Below are positions 47,201 to 56,436 of a DNA stretch of 64,000 nt, one piece after another (the first letter of the stretch is position 1; every line of letters starts with the position of its first letter). A program made the translations under genes and the position numbers. A model generated the notes under the pieces. It was not told the DNA's origin and did no database searches. It was given only the letters and a program-made list of their open reading frames with translations. Source of the DNA: Candidatus Aenigmatarchaeota archaeon (GTDB taxonomy: Archaea > Aenigmatarchaeota > Aenigmatarchaeia > CG10238-14 > SCSR01); the NCBI GenBank assembly GCA_030615205.1, contig JAUWZS010000002.1, positions 62,001 to 126,000 on the forward strand, in the 5' to 3' direction.

Positions 47201-48604
47201 ATGCCACGCCAAATCAATACATTAGACGCAATCAGTCCTATTGACGGTAGGTATAGAAAATACACAGAAGATCTAGCTGCAATGTTTAGCGAAAGAGCGC
47301 TTATAAAACATCGTATAATTGTTGAAGGCGAATACCTAATTGCTTTGTCCGAACATCCTGGAATCGGCCCGCGCAAATTCTCAACTGAAGAAAAAAAATT
47401 AATAAGAGATTTGTACGACCTCTCGTTAGAAGACGCTCAGATGGTCAAAGATATAGAAGAAAAAGGATATCGGGATATCCCACCGACCGAGCAGGATGTG
47501 AAAGCTGTAGAATATTATATGAGAGCTTCGCTGATCGATACTTCGCTCAGTGACTCTTTGGAATGGATTCATTTTGCTTTAACTTCCGAGGATCCCAACA
47601 ATATCGCTTATGGATTGATGTTGAGAGATGGTTTGGAAAAGGTTCTTTTACCTGCAGCTGTTAATCTGCGCGCAAATATTGAAGAACTTGCCTTGAAATA
47701 TAAAAACATCCCTATGTTAGCAAGGACCCATGGTAAACCAGCCTCTCCGACAACTGTTGGCAAAATGTTTAAGACTTTTGCGCACAGGATAGCAGGGCAG
47801 ACAAGTCAATTTAAAGAACGTGGGATTTTTGTGAAGCTCAATGGCGCTACTGGGAATTGGAACGCTCATTATGCAACATATCCGGAAGTTGACTGGCCGA
47901 GATTTACAGAAAAATTCATCGAAAGATTCAATAAGCCTGGATACATACAACTGAAACCGAATTTCGTGACAACCCAAATAGAGCCGCATGATACATATGC
48001 AGAACTGTCCAATAACCTAAGGCTTTTGAACACAATTGTTATTGATTTCGACAGAGACATGTGGAGATATATAAGCGATGGCTGGATAGGCCTGAAATCT
48101 AAGAAAGGCGAAGTGCACTCATCCACAATGCCACATAAAATTAGTCCTAAAGGCTTTGAAAACAGCGAAGGTAATCTCGGAATGGCAAATACTATGCTTT
48201 ATTTCTTCTCTGCCGAACTTCCGATCTCACGCTTGCAACGTCATCTTTCAGATTCCACTATTATAAGGAATTTCGGTGTGGCATTTGCTCATAGTTTGAT
48301 CGGGTACAAATCTGCTCTTAGAGACTTGAAGAAAATCAAAGTGGATGAACATGAGATAATCGCTGCATTAAATGCACATCCTGAAGTTGTTTCAGAAGCG
48401 ATCCAGACAATACTGCGGAAAGAAGGGATAGTTGGTGCGTACGAAAAATTGAAGGAGCTGACACAAGGGAAAAAAGTCACGATGGAAGATATTGAAGCAT
48501 TTATCGATAAGTTGGATGTCTCAGACGAGCTAAAAGAAAGATTGAAAGCAATAGAACCAACGAACTATACTGGCATAGCTGCACTCATTGTTGAAAATTA
48601 TTGA
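47201..48604 (+). CDS. purB: Adenylosuccinate lyase
   Basis: LDAISPIDGRYRKYTEDLAAMFSERALIKHRIIVEGEYLIAL...GEVHSSTMPHKISPKGFENSEGNLGMAN. Confidence 0.95.
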   Translation: MPRQINTLDAISPIDGRYRKYTEDLAAMFSERALIKHRIIVEGEYLIALSEHPGIGPRKFSTEEKKLIRDLYDLSLEDAQMVKDIEEKGYRDIPPTEQDVKAVEYYMRASLIDTSLSDSLEWIHFALTSEDPNNIAYGLMLRDGLEKVLLPAAVNLRANIEELALKYKNIPMLARTHGKPASPTTVGKMFKTFAHRIAGQTSQFKERGIFVKLNGATGNWNAHYATYPEVDWPRFTEKFIERFNKPGYIQLKPNFVTTQIEPHDTYAELSNNLRLLNTIVIDFDRDMWRYISDGWIGLKSKKGEVHSSTMPHKISPKGFENSEGNLGMANTMLYFFSAELPISRLQRHLSDSTIIRNFGVAFAHSLIGYKSALRDLKKIKVDEHEIIAALNAHPEVVSEAIQTILRKEGIVGAYEKLKELTQGKKVTMEDIEAFIDKLDVSDELKERLKAIEPTNYTGIAALIVENY

Positions 48605-48714
48605 GTTGATAAAGAATCATAAAATTTATTAGCTATAATGATTATTCTCATTTAACAAATCACATAATATATAGTATAATCAGAGATGAAGTTAGGTTGT
48701 AGTTAGGTGGTAAA

Positions 48715-49452
48715 TTGATAATTGCAGCAACCGGAGACGTACATTCGCCAAGACGATTCGAACTTTTTGTTAAAGCTATAGATGATATGGAAGCGCTGGG
48801 GAAAAGGCCGCAGCTTTTTCTAATATCAGGAGATATGGTGCATCGCGGAGAGGTCGATGAATATGAAAAAGTGTACAATACTATGTTTGGTAAAATAACA
48901 TGCCCGATTATAGCTTGCTTTGGCAATAACGAATTCACAGAAAAGCGCGAGGAGCTGAAGCAACGTTTCCGCAACATACGGTTCCTTGATGACCAAAGCA
49001 TGAACATAGCCGTACGCATACCTGGAGCAATGCGCGACCTCACAGTAGGCATAGTTGGCACAACAGGCAGCTTGGAAACACCGACGCCTTGGCAACGCGC
49101 AAACTTACCGAATATTGCTCGCATATATCAAGAACGCATAAACCTCGTCGAACGGCATCTTAGCCACATGCGAACAGATTTCCGCATTGTTCTAATGCAT
49201 TACGCACCGACCTACAAAACACTGGAAGGTGAAAACCCGAGGTTTTACAGCAGTATGGGTTGGAATGTTTACGAAAATGTGATCATCAGGCAAAAGCCCA
49301 ATCTAGTGCTGCACGGCCATTCACACCATGGCACAAAACAGGCGTGGGTTGACAGTGTGCCTGTATTCAACGTAGCTCTGCCGCTGAATGGAAAAATCGT
49401 ATTGATAGATACAGACGAGCTAAAACCCGGATTAGTAAAATTTACAGAATAA
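48715..49452 (+). CDS. Calcineurin-like metallophosphoesterase
   Basis: IIAATGDVHSPRRF...LFLISGDMVHRGEV...IIACFGNNEF...LVLHGHSHHGTKQAW. Confidence 0.88.
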   Translation: MIIAATGDVHSPRRFELFVKAIDDMEALGKRPQLFLISGDMVHRGEVDEYEKVYNTMFGKITCPIIACFGNNEFTEKREELKQRFRNIRFLDDQSMNIAVRIPGAMRDLTVGIVGTTGSLETPTPWQRANLPNIARIYQERINLVERHLSHMRTDFRIVLMHYAPTYKTLEGENPRFYSSMGWNVYENVIIRQKPNLVLHGHSHHGTKQAWVDSVPVFNVALPLNGKIVLIDTDELKPGLVKFTE

Positions 49453-49619
49453 TTTAACGGATATTTTTTGACGAAGTTAACAATAACGAAGTATATGTTA
49501 ATTTGCACGAAGTACCGAGCGTCAGCGAAGCGTTAAAAAACTGTTGTGCGCCTCCCTATCTAAAAACAAATAGAATATGAACGGAACGAAGTGGAGATTT
49601 GAAGTGCGAGTAGCGGATT

Positions 49620-49955
49620 TTATTTTTTTATTAGAGAATTTTGTATAATTTCGTTATTACTAACATCGTTTTTAGGGTCTCTTGCTAAAGTTAGAATTTC
49701 GTAACCTCCTGTAGTAAACAAATAAATACCTCCGTAAAGTGCAGCAGAATTTGAATTATTATTTAACAAAGAAACAATTGTTCCACCGAGAAATAATGCA
49801 CGAATACTTCCACCTGCCCCTACTAAAAACACGTATTGTTTTAAAGAGTGGTGTGTATTAAAAATTTTATCATCTTTATAAATTCCATAAGCTTCTCCAA
49901 GATAGGGTATTGCTGTAATAATAGCTTCCCCTACTTTTTTAAGATATTTAACCAT
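49620..49955 (-). CDS. Small membrane protein, hypothetical
   Basis: 111-aa ORF with two hydrophobic stretches. Confidence 0.55.
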   Translation of the reverse strand: MVKYLKKVGEAIITAIPYLGEAYGIYKDDKIFNTHHSLKQYVFLVGAGGSIRALFLGGTIVSLLNNNSNSAALYGGIYLFTTGGYEILTLARDPKNDVSNNEIIQNSLIKK

Positions 49956-49992
49956 GTAATGAAATTCAAACTCAACGGATTTAAACCTTAAC

Positions 49993-50943
49993 TTATCTGC
50001 AAACTACTGTGCCAGTTTCGATATTGCCCATGCTCACGCCCCTGACTTCTATATCGTATGTTCCTGTTTCTGTTGCTGTGAATAAACAAGTCATATCTTC
50101 TCCTACTGCAACAGTTAGTGGCGAGCAAACAAAATTAGTTTTCTCTTCATCGTTTACAAAGAATTTAAAAGCTGTTACAATATCGCCAGTGATCGTTTTT
50201 GACCCGGAGTTCTTCAAATTCGCTGTTACCAGATTGTTCTCACATGTCAAACTACTCATCCAAACACAATAGTTGCCAGAGCATGCAGGCAGCGTTGTTG
50301 TAGTTGTTGGAGCTAGTGTTGTAGTAGTGGTTGTAGTAGTAGGAATAGTGGTTGTTGTGGTTGTCGGGCACATTGTTATGTTTTCAACAGTTGTTACACC
50401 GTCCGAACAAACGTACATCTGCGGTTGAGAAATAAATCCTGTAAAGTCAAAATTAAGATTGCCTGTAGCAGCCATAGCAGCAATCGCTGCGACTGCAATG
50501 ATTCCTATCAAAAGTACAAGATTCCGTTTGTTAGAAAGATCCAATTTCACCCTTGCATTTATTTTGGGCATGCTGATGCGCACAGGTCTTCTAGCTCGCA
50601 TAGGCCTTCTCCTTCTTCCAGCACGCGCATACCTTCTTTTCGGCACTTTGACGAATTTATACCCGGCTCTTTCCAGTTCAGCTCTGTCAATTTCAACTCT
50701 TTCAAAATCAGCTTTTCCATAATCAGCTTCTCTACGAGCAGGTTTTTTAGCGACTTTTTTGACTGCTACTTTTGGCGCTTTTTTAGGCACAGCCTTTTTA
50801 GGTTCCCCATGTTCGGTTTCTACAGCTTTCTCCAAAAGCTTTTCCATGCGATCCAGACGATTTTCTATGTCCTCCTTTCGCTTTTGCTCTGTTTTTTTAG
50901 ACTGTTCGGTCTTGATTATCTTGTCCCAATCAATCTCAGCCAT
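49993..50943 (-). CDS. Single-pass membrane protein: coiled-coil and Arg/Lys-rich N-domain, TM, Thr-rich stalk, extracellular domain
   Basis: NKRNLVLLIGIIAVAAIAAMAATG TM; CPTTTTTTIPTTTTTTTTLAPTTTTTLPAC stalk. Confidence 0.75.
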   Translation of the reverse strand: MAEIDWDKIIKTEQSKKTEQKRKEDIENRLDRMEKLLEKAVETEHGEPKKAVPKKAPKVAVKKVAKKPARREADYGKADFERVEIDRAELERAGYKFVKVPKRRYARAGRRRRPMRARRPVRISMPKINARVKLDLSNKRNLVLLIGIIAVAAIAAMAATGNLNFDFTGFISQPQMYVCSDGVTTVENITMCPTTTTTTIPTTTTTTTTLAPTTTTTLPACSGNYCVWMSSLTCENNLVTANLKNSGSKTITGDIVTAFKFFVNDEEKTNFVCSPLTVAVGEDMTCLFTATETGTYDIEVRGVSMGNIETGTVVCR

Positions 50944-51033
50944 GTTTTATCAACCACTTTAAAAGCTTAAAAGCGTTTGTGTTATGTCAAATGTCTATAT
51001 TAAATTTAGTGAAGATTAAATAAAAAGATAATT

Positions 51034-51477
51034 ATGGCTGAAGCACCCGAAAAACGGATATACTGTTCACGACATTGCAGATATAGAGGAAAGGGAGATG
51101 TTGACCCTATAATTTACGATTCACGTCTGAAATTTCCATATAGCTGCGAAGTAAATTCTGATTGCATAGACATACATCAACTGAATTTAATGAGTCAATT
51201 GATTGCGAGTGGGGAACTATTGATTAAGAGGTTTGATCCAGAGAAACTTGTAAGTGAAATTGAAATCTTATCAAGTTTGCCAGACCATTTAAAACAGACA
51301 TACAAAGAGATCAGGAATGCAGAAAGAATTTCGGCAGAAGAGCTCTCAGAAATAACGGGCATGTCAAGAGCAGTTGAGTCTGCTAAGGCAAATCAGCTTA
51401 TTCAAATAACTAAATCAGCAGATATTCGTGTGAAAAAGGAAAGAGACGGCAGAAAAGTCAATTTTTACATAGAATAA
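51034..51477 (+). CDS. HTH protein with Cys-rich N-terminus
   Basis: RIYCSRHCRYRGKGDVDP...C...C; C-terminal ISAEELSEITGMSRAVESAKANQLIQI. Confidence 0.55.
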   Translation: MAEAPEKRIYCSRHCRYRGKGDVDPIIYDSRLKFPYSCEVNSDCIDIHQLNLMSQLIASGELLIKRFDPEKLVSEIEILSSLPDHLKQTYKEIRNAERISAEELSEITGMSRAVESAKANQLIQITKSADIRVKKERDGRKVNFYIE

Positions 51478-51631
51478 TAATAGCAGTTATTTCAACCGAT
51501 TTTACCGATTTTGAGACAGCACCCAGAGTTGGATTTGAATTTGGGAAGAAATAAATGGTTGGATTTAATAAGAAAAAGTTTAGAATATAATCGTTAGACT
51601 ATCGTAGAAGTCACTCTGCAAGATTTCTAAT

Positions 51632-51838
51632 TCAGCCTTCTCCGCCAGCACCAGCTTCAAGTCTATATTCTTCTGTTGTTTTTATGTCCCTAGAAGAAGT
51701 GTTCATACATCCTCCAATCGGGGCTTTTCTTTCTGGTTTATATGTTACTCCCTTTTCTTCGTATTCATTTACTATTTCTGTTAATGTTGGACTTGAACAA
51801 GATGTAGCGATAAACTCCCTTTCTTTTGGTAGACCCAT
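51632..51838 (-). CDS. Hypothetical 68-aa protein with AGAGGEG tail
   Basis: ORF only. Confidence 0.4.
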   Translation of the reverse strand: MGLPKEREFIATSCSSPTLTEIVNEYEEKGVTYKPERKAPIGGCMNTSSRDIKTTEEYRLEAGAGGEG

Positions 51839-51971
51839 TTAAACACCAATTAAATATTGATTAAGTGTATTAAAAAACATATCAGCTATCAATAAATTGT
51901 GACATCAAACTAAATCAATAAACCTTGCGACAGAATCGAAATCTTTATATAGTGTCACCAAATAGTAGTTA

Positions 51972-53165
51972 TTGATTAAAATGGACAAAGAGCGTCTGGA
52001 TAACTTGGTTGATTTGAACGGCTTGGGTGACCTTGGACATTATTCACACGTAGAAACAATCAGAATTCCGAAGTTATCTTACTTGACCAAGGCAAAAAAT
52101 TTGATTAGAAGTCTTTTTAATCCGATCTATAGTAAAGCAAATGCTGAACTCAGAACAGACGATGAACTAATTTATACACACTCTAAAGGTGGATATGTAG
52201 CCTTCTCATATACTTCTCGTAAAAATGGTGCTCATAGATTTGAAATCTATAGACTCAAAGACGTGGGAGACAGAAAAAATCTGGAAGAACCAGAATTTAT
52301 AAGAAACATTAGAAAATTGCTGGAGTTGGAAAAAAGACGTGGTGGAGAAGCAAAATTGTCATGGACTAAAAAGCTTAAGAGGCCACGCTTCGAAAAGTCG
52401 AGTTTTAAATACGGAGAATTAAGGCAATTAGATGAAGAGGCATCTGAGCCGAGCTGCGAACAAATGCTCTTGAATTATAAGCAAATACGCCGATGGTGTG
52501 AAAGATTACTAGTTAAAATGGCTTACGAAGCGGTTGACTTTAGAGGTTATGAAAGTAAATGGGACAAAATAAGAAGAATGCTACCAACTCTGCACCGAAT
52601 TTCTAGAGAAAAAATGGAAAAATGGGGAGGCAAGGATGTTAAGATGATCTATTGTAGTTTATTTGGCGAAGTTTGGTCTGATAAAGACCTGGATTATATT
52701 TCATATGGGAAAGAAGTAGCGAGTCATGTCTTGGAAGATTGGCGAAATCATGGATGCAGAGTGGAACTGAACCCGTTACAAGAAGAAGCAATAGAATGGA
52801 TTGAGGATCTGGCTGATTCACATTTGTCTCCGATAGTGGGCAAAGAGCCTTTTCAAACTTCGTTATCCAAGGAAAAAATTAAAAAAATAAAAATGATAAT
52901 GAGACTTTTTGATGAAGACCGGCATGTCGGATATTGGCTGGCTAACCCCGAATTAGCGGAAAAAGTAAAAAATATGTCAGCAAGTGAGAGAAGGAAGGCC
53001 CTGAGCTATGAAGGTTATTTGAACGAGGTCTTGAAAGACGCAAAACAAACACCAGAAGAAAGGCTCTACATGCTTTTGCACATGTTCAATCAAATAGTTG
53101 GAACTCGTAGCTTTAGTGAACAAAAAAGAAACGTAGCACTTGTAAAAGCCTTACTCAAACCATAA
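51972..53165 (+). CDS. Hypothetical protein, 397 aa
   Basis: Long, charged, helical ORF preceded by a TATA-like box (CTTTATATAGTG). Confidence 0.65.
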   Translation: MIKMDKERLDNLVDLNGLGDLGHYSHVETIRIPKLSYLTKAKNLIRSLFNPIYSKANAELRTDDELIYTHSKGGYVAFSYTSRKNGAHRFEIYRLKDVGDRKNLEEPEFIRNIRKLLELEKRRGGEAKLSWTKKLKRPRFEKSSFKYGELRQLDEEASEPSCEQMLLNYKQIRRWCERLLVKMAYEAVDFRGYESKWDKIRRMLPTLHRISREKMEKWGGKDVKMIYCSLFGEVWSDKDLDYISYGKEVASHVLEDWRNHGCRVELNPLQEEAIEWIEDLADSHLSPIVGKEPFQTSLSKEKIKKIKMIMRLFDEDRHVGYWLANPELAEKVKNMSASERRKALSYEGYLNEVLKDAKQTPEERLYMLLHMFNQIVGTRSFSEQKRNVALVKALLKP

Positions 53166-53242
53166 AAATGTTGATTTCATTCCACCTTTTCAGTATACAA
53201 ATCTTTAAATATGCTCTGTAACCTCTTGTAAGTGGTGAAAAT

Positions 53243-53572
53243 ATGAGTTACAGAAAAGGTTTGCTGTTCATGGGAGTTGATGTATTTTTGGGTACAGGTG
53301 GTGATGGTTATCGTCTTTTACGCAGTGATACCCATTTAGATAAAGAGACTTCTATACGTCCTGCTCGTAAAGGACCTACACAGGAAAGACGTCAAAAAGT
53401 AGAAGAATTAAAACAAGAAATATCGAGGGTGTATAACCCAAATTCTTTCATTACTGGTCAAGGATTAAGAGCAGAACAGATTGCAGAAGAAGCTGATAGA
53501 CTGTTACTTGAAGAAACACAAGGACTTACTTATGAAGAAAGAGCTAAATTGGGAACGCGTTTGCTTCAGTAA
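53243..53572 (+). CDS. Hypothetical protein
   Basis: 109-aa ORF. Confidence 0.55.
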   Translation: MSYRKGLLFMGVDVFLGTGGDGYRLLRSDTHLDKETSIRPARKGPTQERRQKVEELKQEISRVYNPNSFITGQGLRAEQIAEEADRLLLEETQGLTYEERAKLGTRLLQ

Positions 53573-53619
53573 CGATTTTTTATCAGAGTCAGATGATTTT
53601 TGTCTGGAAAGAGAAAGAA

Positions 53620-54045
53620 TTAACCTATGTTAATAATCGCAGTCTTGATGTTATTTCTTAGATTCACATCTTCAGGATGTGCGCTCACAGTTGCTTTAAC
53701 AATGAATTTTCCAGATTCCATGTAGGTTGTTCCTAAATTAAAAACTCTGGTTTCTCCGGGTTCTATTACAATAGGAGCTGCAAATCCCATTGCTCCTATG
53801 CTTCCAAAATCAAATTTTAAACCAAGTGCTTGCGTAGGTTCTGTCCCTTTGTTTTTTACAAAAACTGCAAAATTTACCATTTCACCTGTTTCTGCATTAT
53901 GATCGAATTTTATTTTCTGAATACTCAAATCAACACCACCCATTCTTGCTGAACTCACGCTTTGAGCCAGAGTCATGAACGATAGTGTGACCATCAATAA
54001 AGCGATTGTTTTTTGTTTTGTTAGTTTCAATGCCATTTTAATCAA
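53620..54045 (-). CDS. Secreted CARDB-like protein
   Basis: Signal-like N-terminus; VDLSIQKIKFDHNAETGEMVNFAVFVKNKGTEPTQA...VIEPGETRVFNLGTTYMESGKFIVKATVSAHPEDVNLRNN. Confidence 0.7.
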   Translation of the reverse strand: MIKMALKLTKQKTIALLMVTLSFMTLAQSVSSARMGGVDLSIQKIKFDHNAETGEMVNFAVFVKNKGTEPTQALGLKFDFGSIGAMGFAAPIVIEPGETRVFNLGTTYMESGKFIVKATVSAHPEDVNLRNNIKTAIINIG

Positions 54046-54203
54046 CTGATAATAAGAACAGTTAGATATTTAAACCCTTTTGAAAATGTTAGGTCGTGGC
54101 CAAATCAAAATATTTCGTAAAAAAGAGAAAAATAGAATATAACATTGTTCTGCCGCGCTGAAAAAACAATAAATTTATATATAGGTAAGATAATCTTACT
54201 ACT

Positions 54204-54485
54204 ATGAAAAAAGAAATTGAGATACCTGAAATAACAAGACTTAGCTCTAAAGGCCAAGTGGTTATCCCAACTAAAGTGAGGAAAAAAATGAAAATAAAAG
54301 AAGGGAGTGTGTTTGCTGTATCTGCAAAAAAAGATATGATAGTTCTGAAAAAACTTGGTACAAAAATCAAAGCGGAAGATTTGAAAACTTTAAAACTTCT
54401 GGAGGAGGCCTGGGAAGATATAGAAAAGGGGAGATATGAAGTTTATTCCAAAAAAGCTTTCTTTAAAGAGTTGAAAAAATGGTAA
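54204..54485 (+). CDS. AbrB/SpoVT-type antitoxin
   Basis: EITRLSSKGQVVIPTKVRKKMKIKEGSVFAVSAKKDMIVLKKL. Confidence 0.88.
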   Translation: MKKEIEIPEITRLSSKGQVVIPTKVRKKMKIKEGSVFAVSAKKDMIVLKKLGTKIKAEDLKTLKLLEEAWEDIEKGRYEVYSKKAFFKELKKW

Positions 54486-54739
54486 AAATTAAGTTTATTA
54501 TTCCTACTGAAAAATTTAAAAAAGATGTTAAAAAAATAAAAGACAAAAATTTAAAAGAAAAGCTGGAAAAGCAAATAAGAAAAATAAGTGAAAATCCTAA
54601 TTTCGGAAAACATCTTAGGTATGATTTGAAGGACGTGTCGACAGTTTATGTTAAACCTTATAGAGTACTCTACAGAATAGAAGGGAATAAACTGATTTTA
54701 CTAAGATTTGAGCATAGGAACAAAGTTTATAAAAGATAA
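54479..54739 (+). CDS. RelE/ParE-superfamily toxin
   Basis: EKFKKDVKKIKDKNLKEKLEKQIRKISENPNFGKHLRYDLKDVSTVYVKPYRVLYRIEGNKLILLRFEHRNKVYKR; overlaps the antitoxin stop. Confidence 0.85.
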   Translation: MVKIKFIIPTEKFKKDVKKIKDKNLKEKLEKQIRKISENPNFGKHLRYDLKDVSTVYVKPYRVLYRIEGNKLILLRFEHRNKVYKR

Positions 54740-54741
54740 TG

Positions 54742-54797
54742 AACCACGAGTGCATCAATTTCTAAAGGGTAAAAGGAATATGGCCTTGCCCTATGCT
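54742..54797 (+). repeat. Direct repeat copy A of a noncoding element
   Basis: AACCACGAGTGCATCAATTTCTAAAGG identical (27 nt) to copy B, then a diverged but alignable stretch. Confidence 0.75.
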
Positions 54798-54920
54798 ACA
54801 TTGCTTATTTCATCTATTTTCTTAATTTAGTTAAGAAAGGAATCAGATACCCTTTTTATCAATATAAAGAGAAAATATGGACTCGCATATTTTAAATAGA
54901 AAGAATAAAACTACTTTTAT

Positions 54921-55217
54921 ATGCCAAAGTCAAGAAGAGATATGGAATTTGAATTCTACCTTAGTGTAGCGAGGACTGTAGCTGTTTTTTTACTTTACTC
55001 CACTATGATATATATATCTCTAGTAATAGGCACTACTTCTATAACTATCTCTTCTGCACTACCAGAGATTATAACAAAAACTTTAGGTATCCTTAATACA
55101 GGTATGACAATTTTTTTATTCTCCTATATTGCTTCTGCTGCATTTTTGTTTTTTTATATTAAGCAAGCTTGGGATAAGATACCTAAGCAATCTCAATCCA
55201 AAAGAAAGCGGAGTTAA
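54921..55217 (+). CDS. Small two-TM protein (family member 1)
   Basis: EFEFYLSVARTVAVFLL... two TM, Lys/Arg tail. Confidence 0.55.
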   Translation: MPKSRRDMEFEFYLSVARTVAVFLLYSTMIYISLVIGTTSITISSALPEIITKTLGILNTGMTIFLFSYIASAAFLFFYIKQAWDKIPKQSQSKRKRS

Positions 55218-55237
55218 GAACGTCACAATATGAAATC

Positions 55238-55738
55238 TTATATGCTAAAAGACAATATCTCTTTCTGTTTATCAGATAATTGATGTGTTGCTGAAGGGTT
55301 AATCTTTATTAATCCTATCTTAGTTCTATTTCCAAAATTTAAGTGAACTCTATTATAATTAACAACCGCACTCACTTCAGGCATATCTCTAAAATCAACA
55401 CTCTCTAATGGAATACCATATAGTTCAGACCCTTCTGTATCCACAATTATGACTGCTGGTTGACTAAGATTGCTTCCTTTTAGATGGTCTTTATATTCCT
55501 CTTTTACTTTATTGTGGAACCTATAAATTTTCCCACTTACACCAACACCTTTTAATAAAGATGACTTCCCAACATCTGACAGCTCTGGGTTTGTAACTTC
55601 TATATACACCCATCCATCTATATTGACTTTAAAATCTAGTTTCTTACGAACACCTTTGATAACAATTTCAGGTTCTCCTTCTAACTCAAACCTTCTAGAT
55701 ATAAAATAATCTTTAATCTTTCTTTCAGATTCATTCAT
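55238..55738 (-). CDS. Possible PD-(D/E)XK-like protein
   Basis: EPEIVIKGVRKKLDFKVNIDGWVYIEVTNPELSDVGKSS: D...E-x-(T) arrangement; weak. Confidence 0.45.
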   Translation of the reverse strand: MNESERKIKDYFISRRFELEGEPEIVIKGVRKKLDFKVNIDGWVYIEVTNPELSDVGKSSLLKGVGVSGKIYRFHNKVKEEYKDHLKGSNLSQPAVIIVDTEGSELYGIPLESVDFRDMPEVSAVVNYNRVHLNFGNRTKIGLIKINPSATHQLSDKQKEILSFSI

Positions 55739-55754
55739 TATAGAACCTCATTTT

Positions 55755-56039
55755 TTACTTCTCCTTCTTATTTCTTTTTACCTTACTAGACTTTAAATTC
55801 TTTAAGCCTTTTTCTGCCCTATTTATACAATATATCATAACATAGAGTGCTATCATAATAAGAAATACAACAAAGGCATAAAGCTGAAGTGGGTATTCTT
55901 CTATTACAGATGTTAGCGTATAAGGAGCTACTGTCGAGAAGGCTATTGCAACTGTTAAGAGCGTAATGGCGAATATCTCTCCTACACGCAAATAGAATTC
56001 AACTTCTAATTTTTTAATATCAAAATCTTCCTTCTTCAT
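55755..56039 (-). CDS. Small two-TM protein (family member 2)
   Basis: KKLEVEFYLRVGEIFAITLLTVAIAF... two TM, KVKRNKKEK tail. Confidence 0.6.
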   Translation of the reverse strand: MKKEDFDIKKLEVEFYLRVGEIFAITLLTVAIAFSTVAPYTLTSVIEEYPLQLYAFVVFLIMIALYVMIYCINRAEKGLKNLKSSKVKRNKKEK

Positions 56040-56054
56040 AATTTAACCTCATTT

Positions 56055-56330
56055 TTACGTCTTTTTCTTCTTTTCTCCACTCAGTTTTAATATATTATAG
56101 AAATAGTCAGCATTTCTAAATTCAAAAAAAACAACAGAACCGCAGAGGATAAACTGTACTACCACCACAATTGCTATCACAAGATCAGTTTCATATGAGA
56201 TAAATCCCAACATCATTCGGACATTAATCATAATTATTACTATCGTAAGTTCGAAAAAGGAAAAAACCTGCGCTTTTCGTAAGTGGTAGTTCATCTTCGC
56301 TTTGTTGATTTCTATTTCTTCTCCCATCAA
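56055..56330 (-). CDS. Small two-TM protein (family member 3)
   Basis: NKAKMNYHLRKAQVFSFFELTIVIIM... two TM, GEKKKKT tail. Confidence 0.6.
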   Translation of the reverse strand: MMGEEIEINKAKMNYHLRKAQVFSFFELTIVIIMINVRMMLGFISYETDLVIAIVVVVQFILCGSVVFFEFRNADYFYNILKLSGEKKKKT

Positions 56331-56436
56331 GTAAACTAAATGAAAACAAATATTTAAAACATAGTCAGCAGTTATCCAGAATAGAAAGGTATAACAAAAG
56401 GTACACTAACAAAGAACATGATTTAATACGAACACA

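Noticed and set aside
49455-49618. Recurring ACGAAG/GCGAAG words after the phosphoesterase gene
   Set aside because: Spacing and flanks are irregular, and I could not define a consensus element; possibly degraded coding sequence.
50280-50375. Simple repeat (gtagttgttgtagtagtgg...) as a possible microsatellite or CRISPR-like array
   Set aside because: It encodes a Thr-rich stalk (minus strand) with irregular units and no spacer structure; the same applies near 57410-57470 and 57740-57830.
51520-51560. Possible tRNA T-arm fragment (GGATTTGAATTTGGG)
   Set aside because: Arms do not pair, and no acceptor stem was found.
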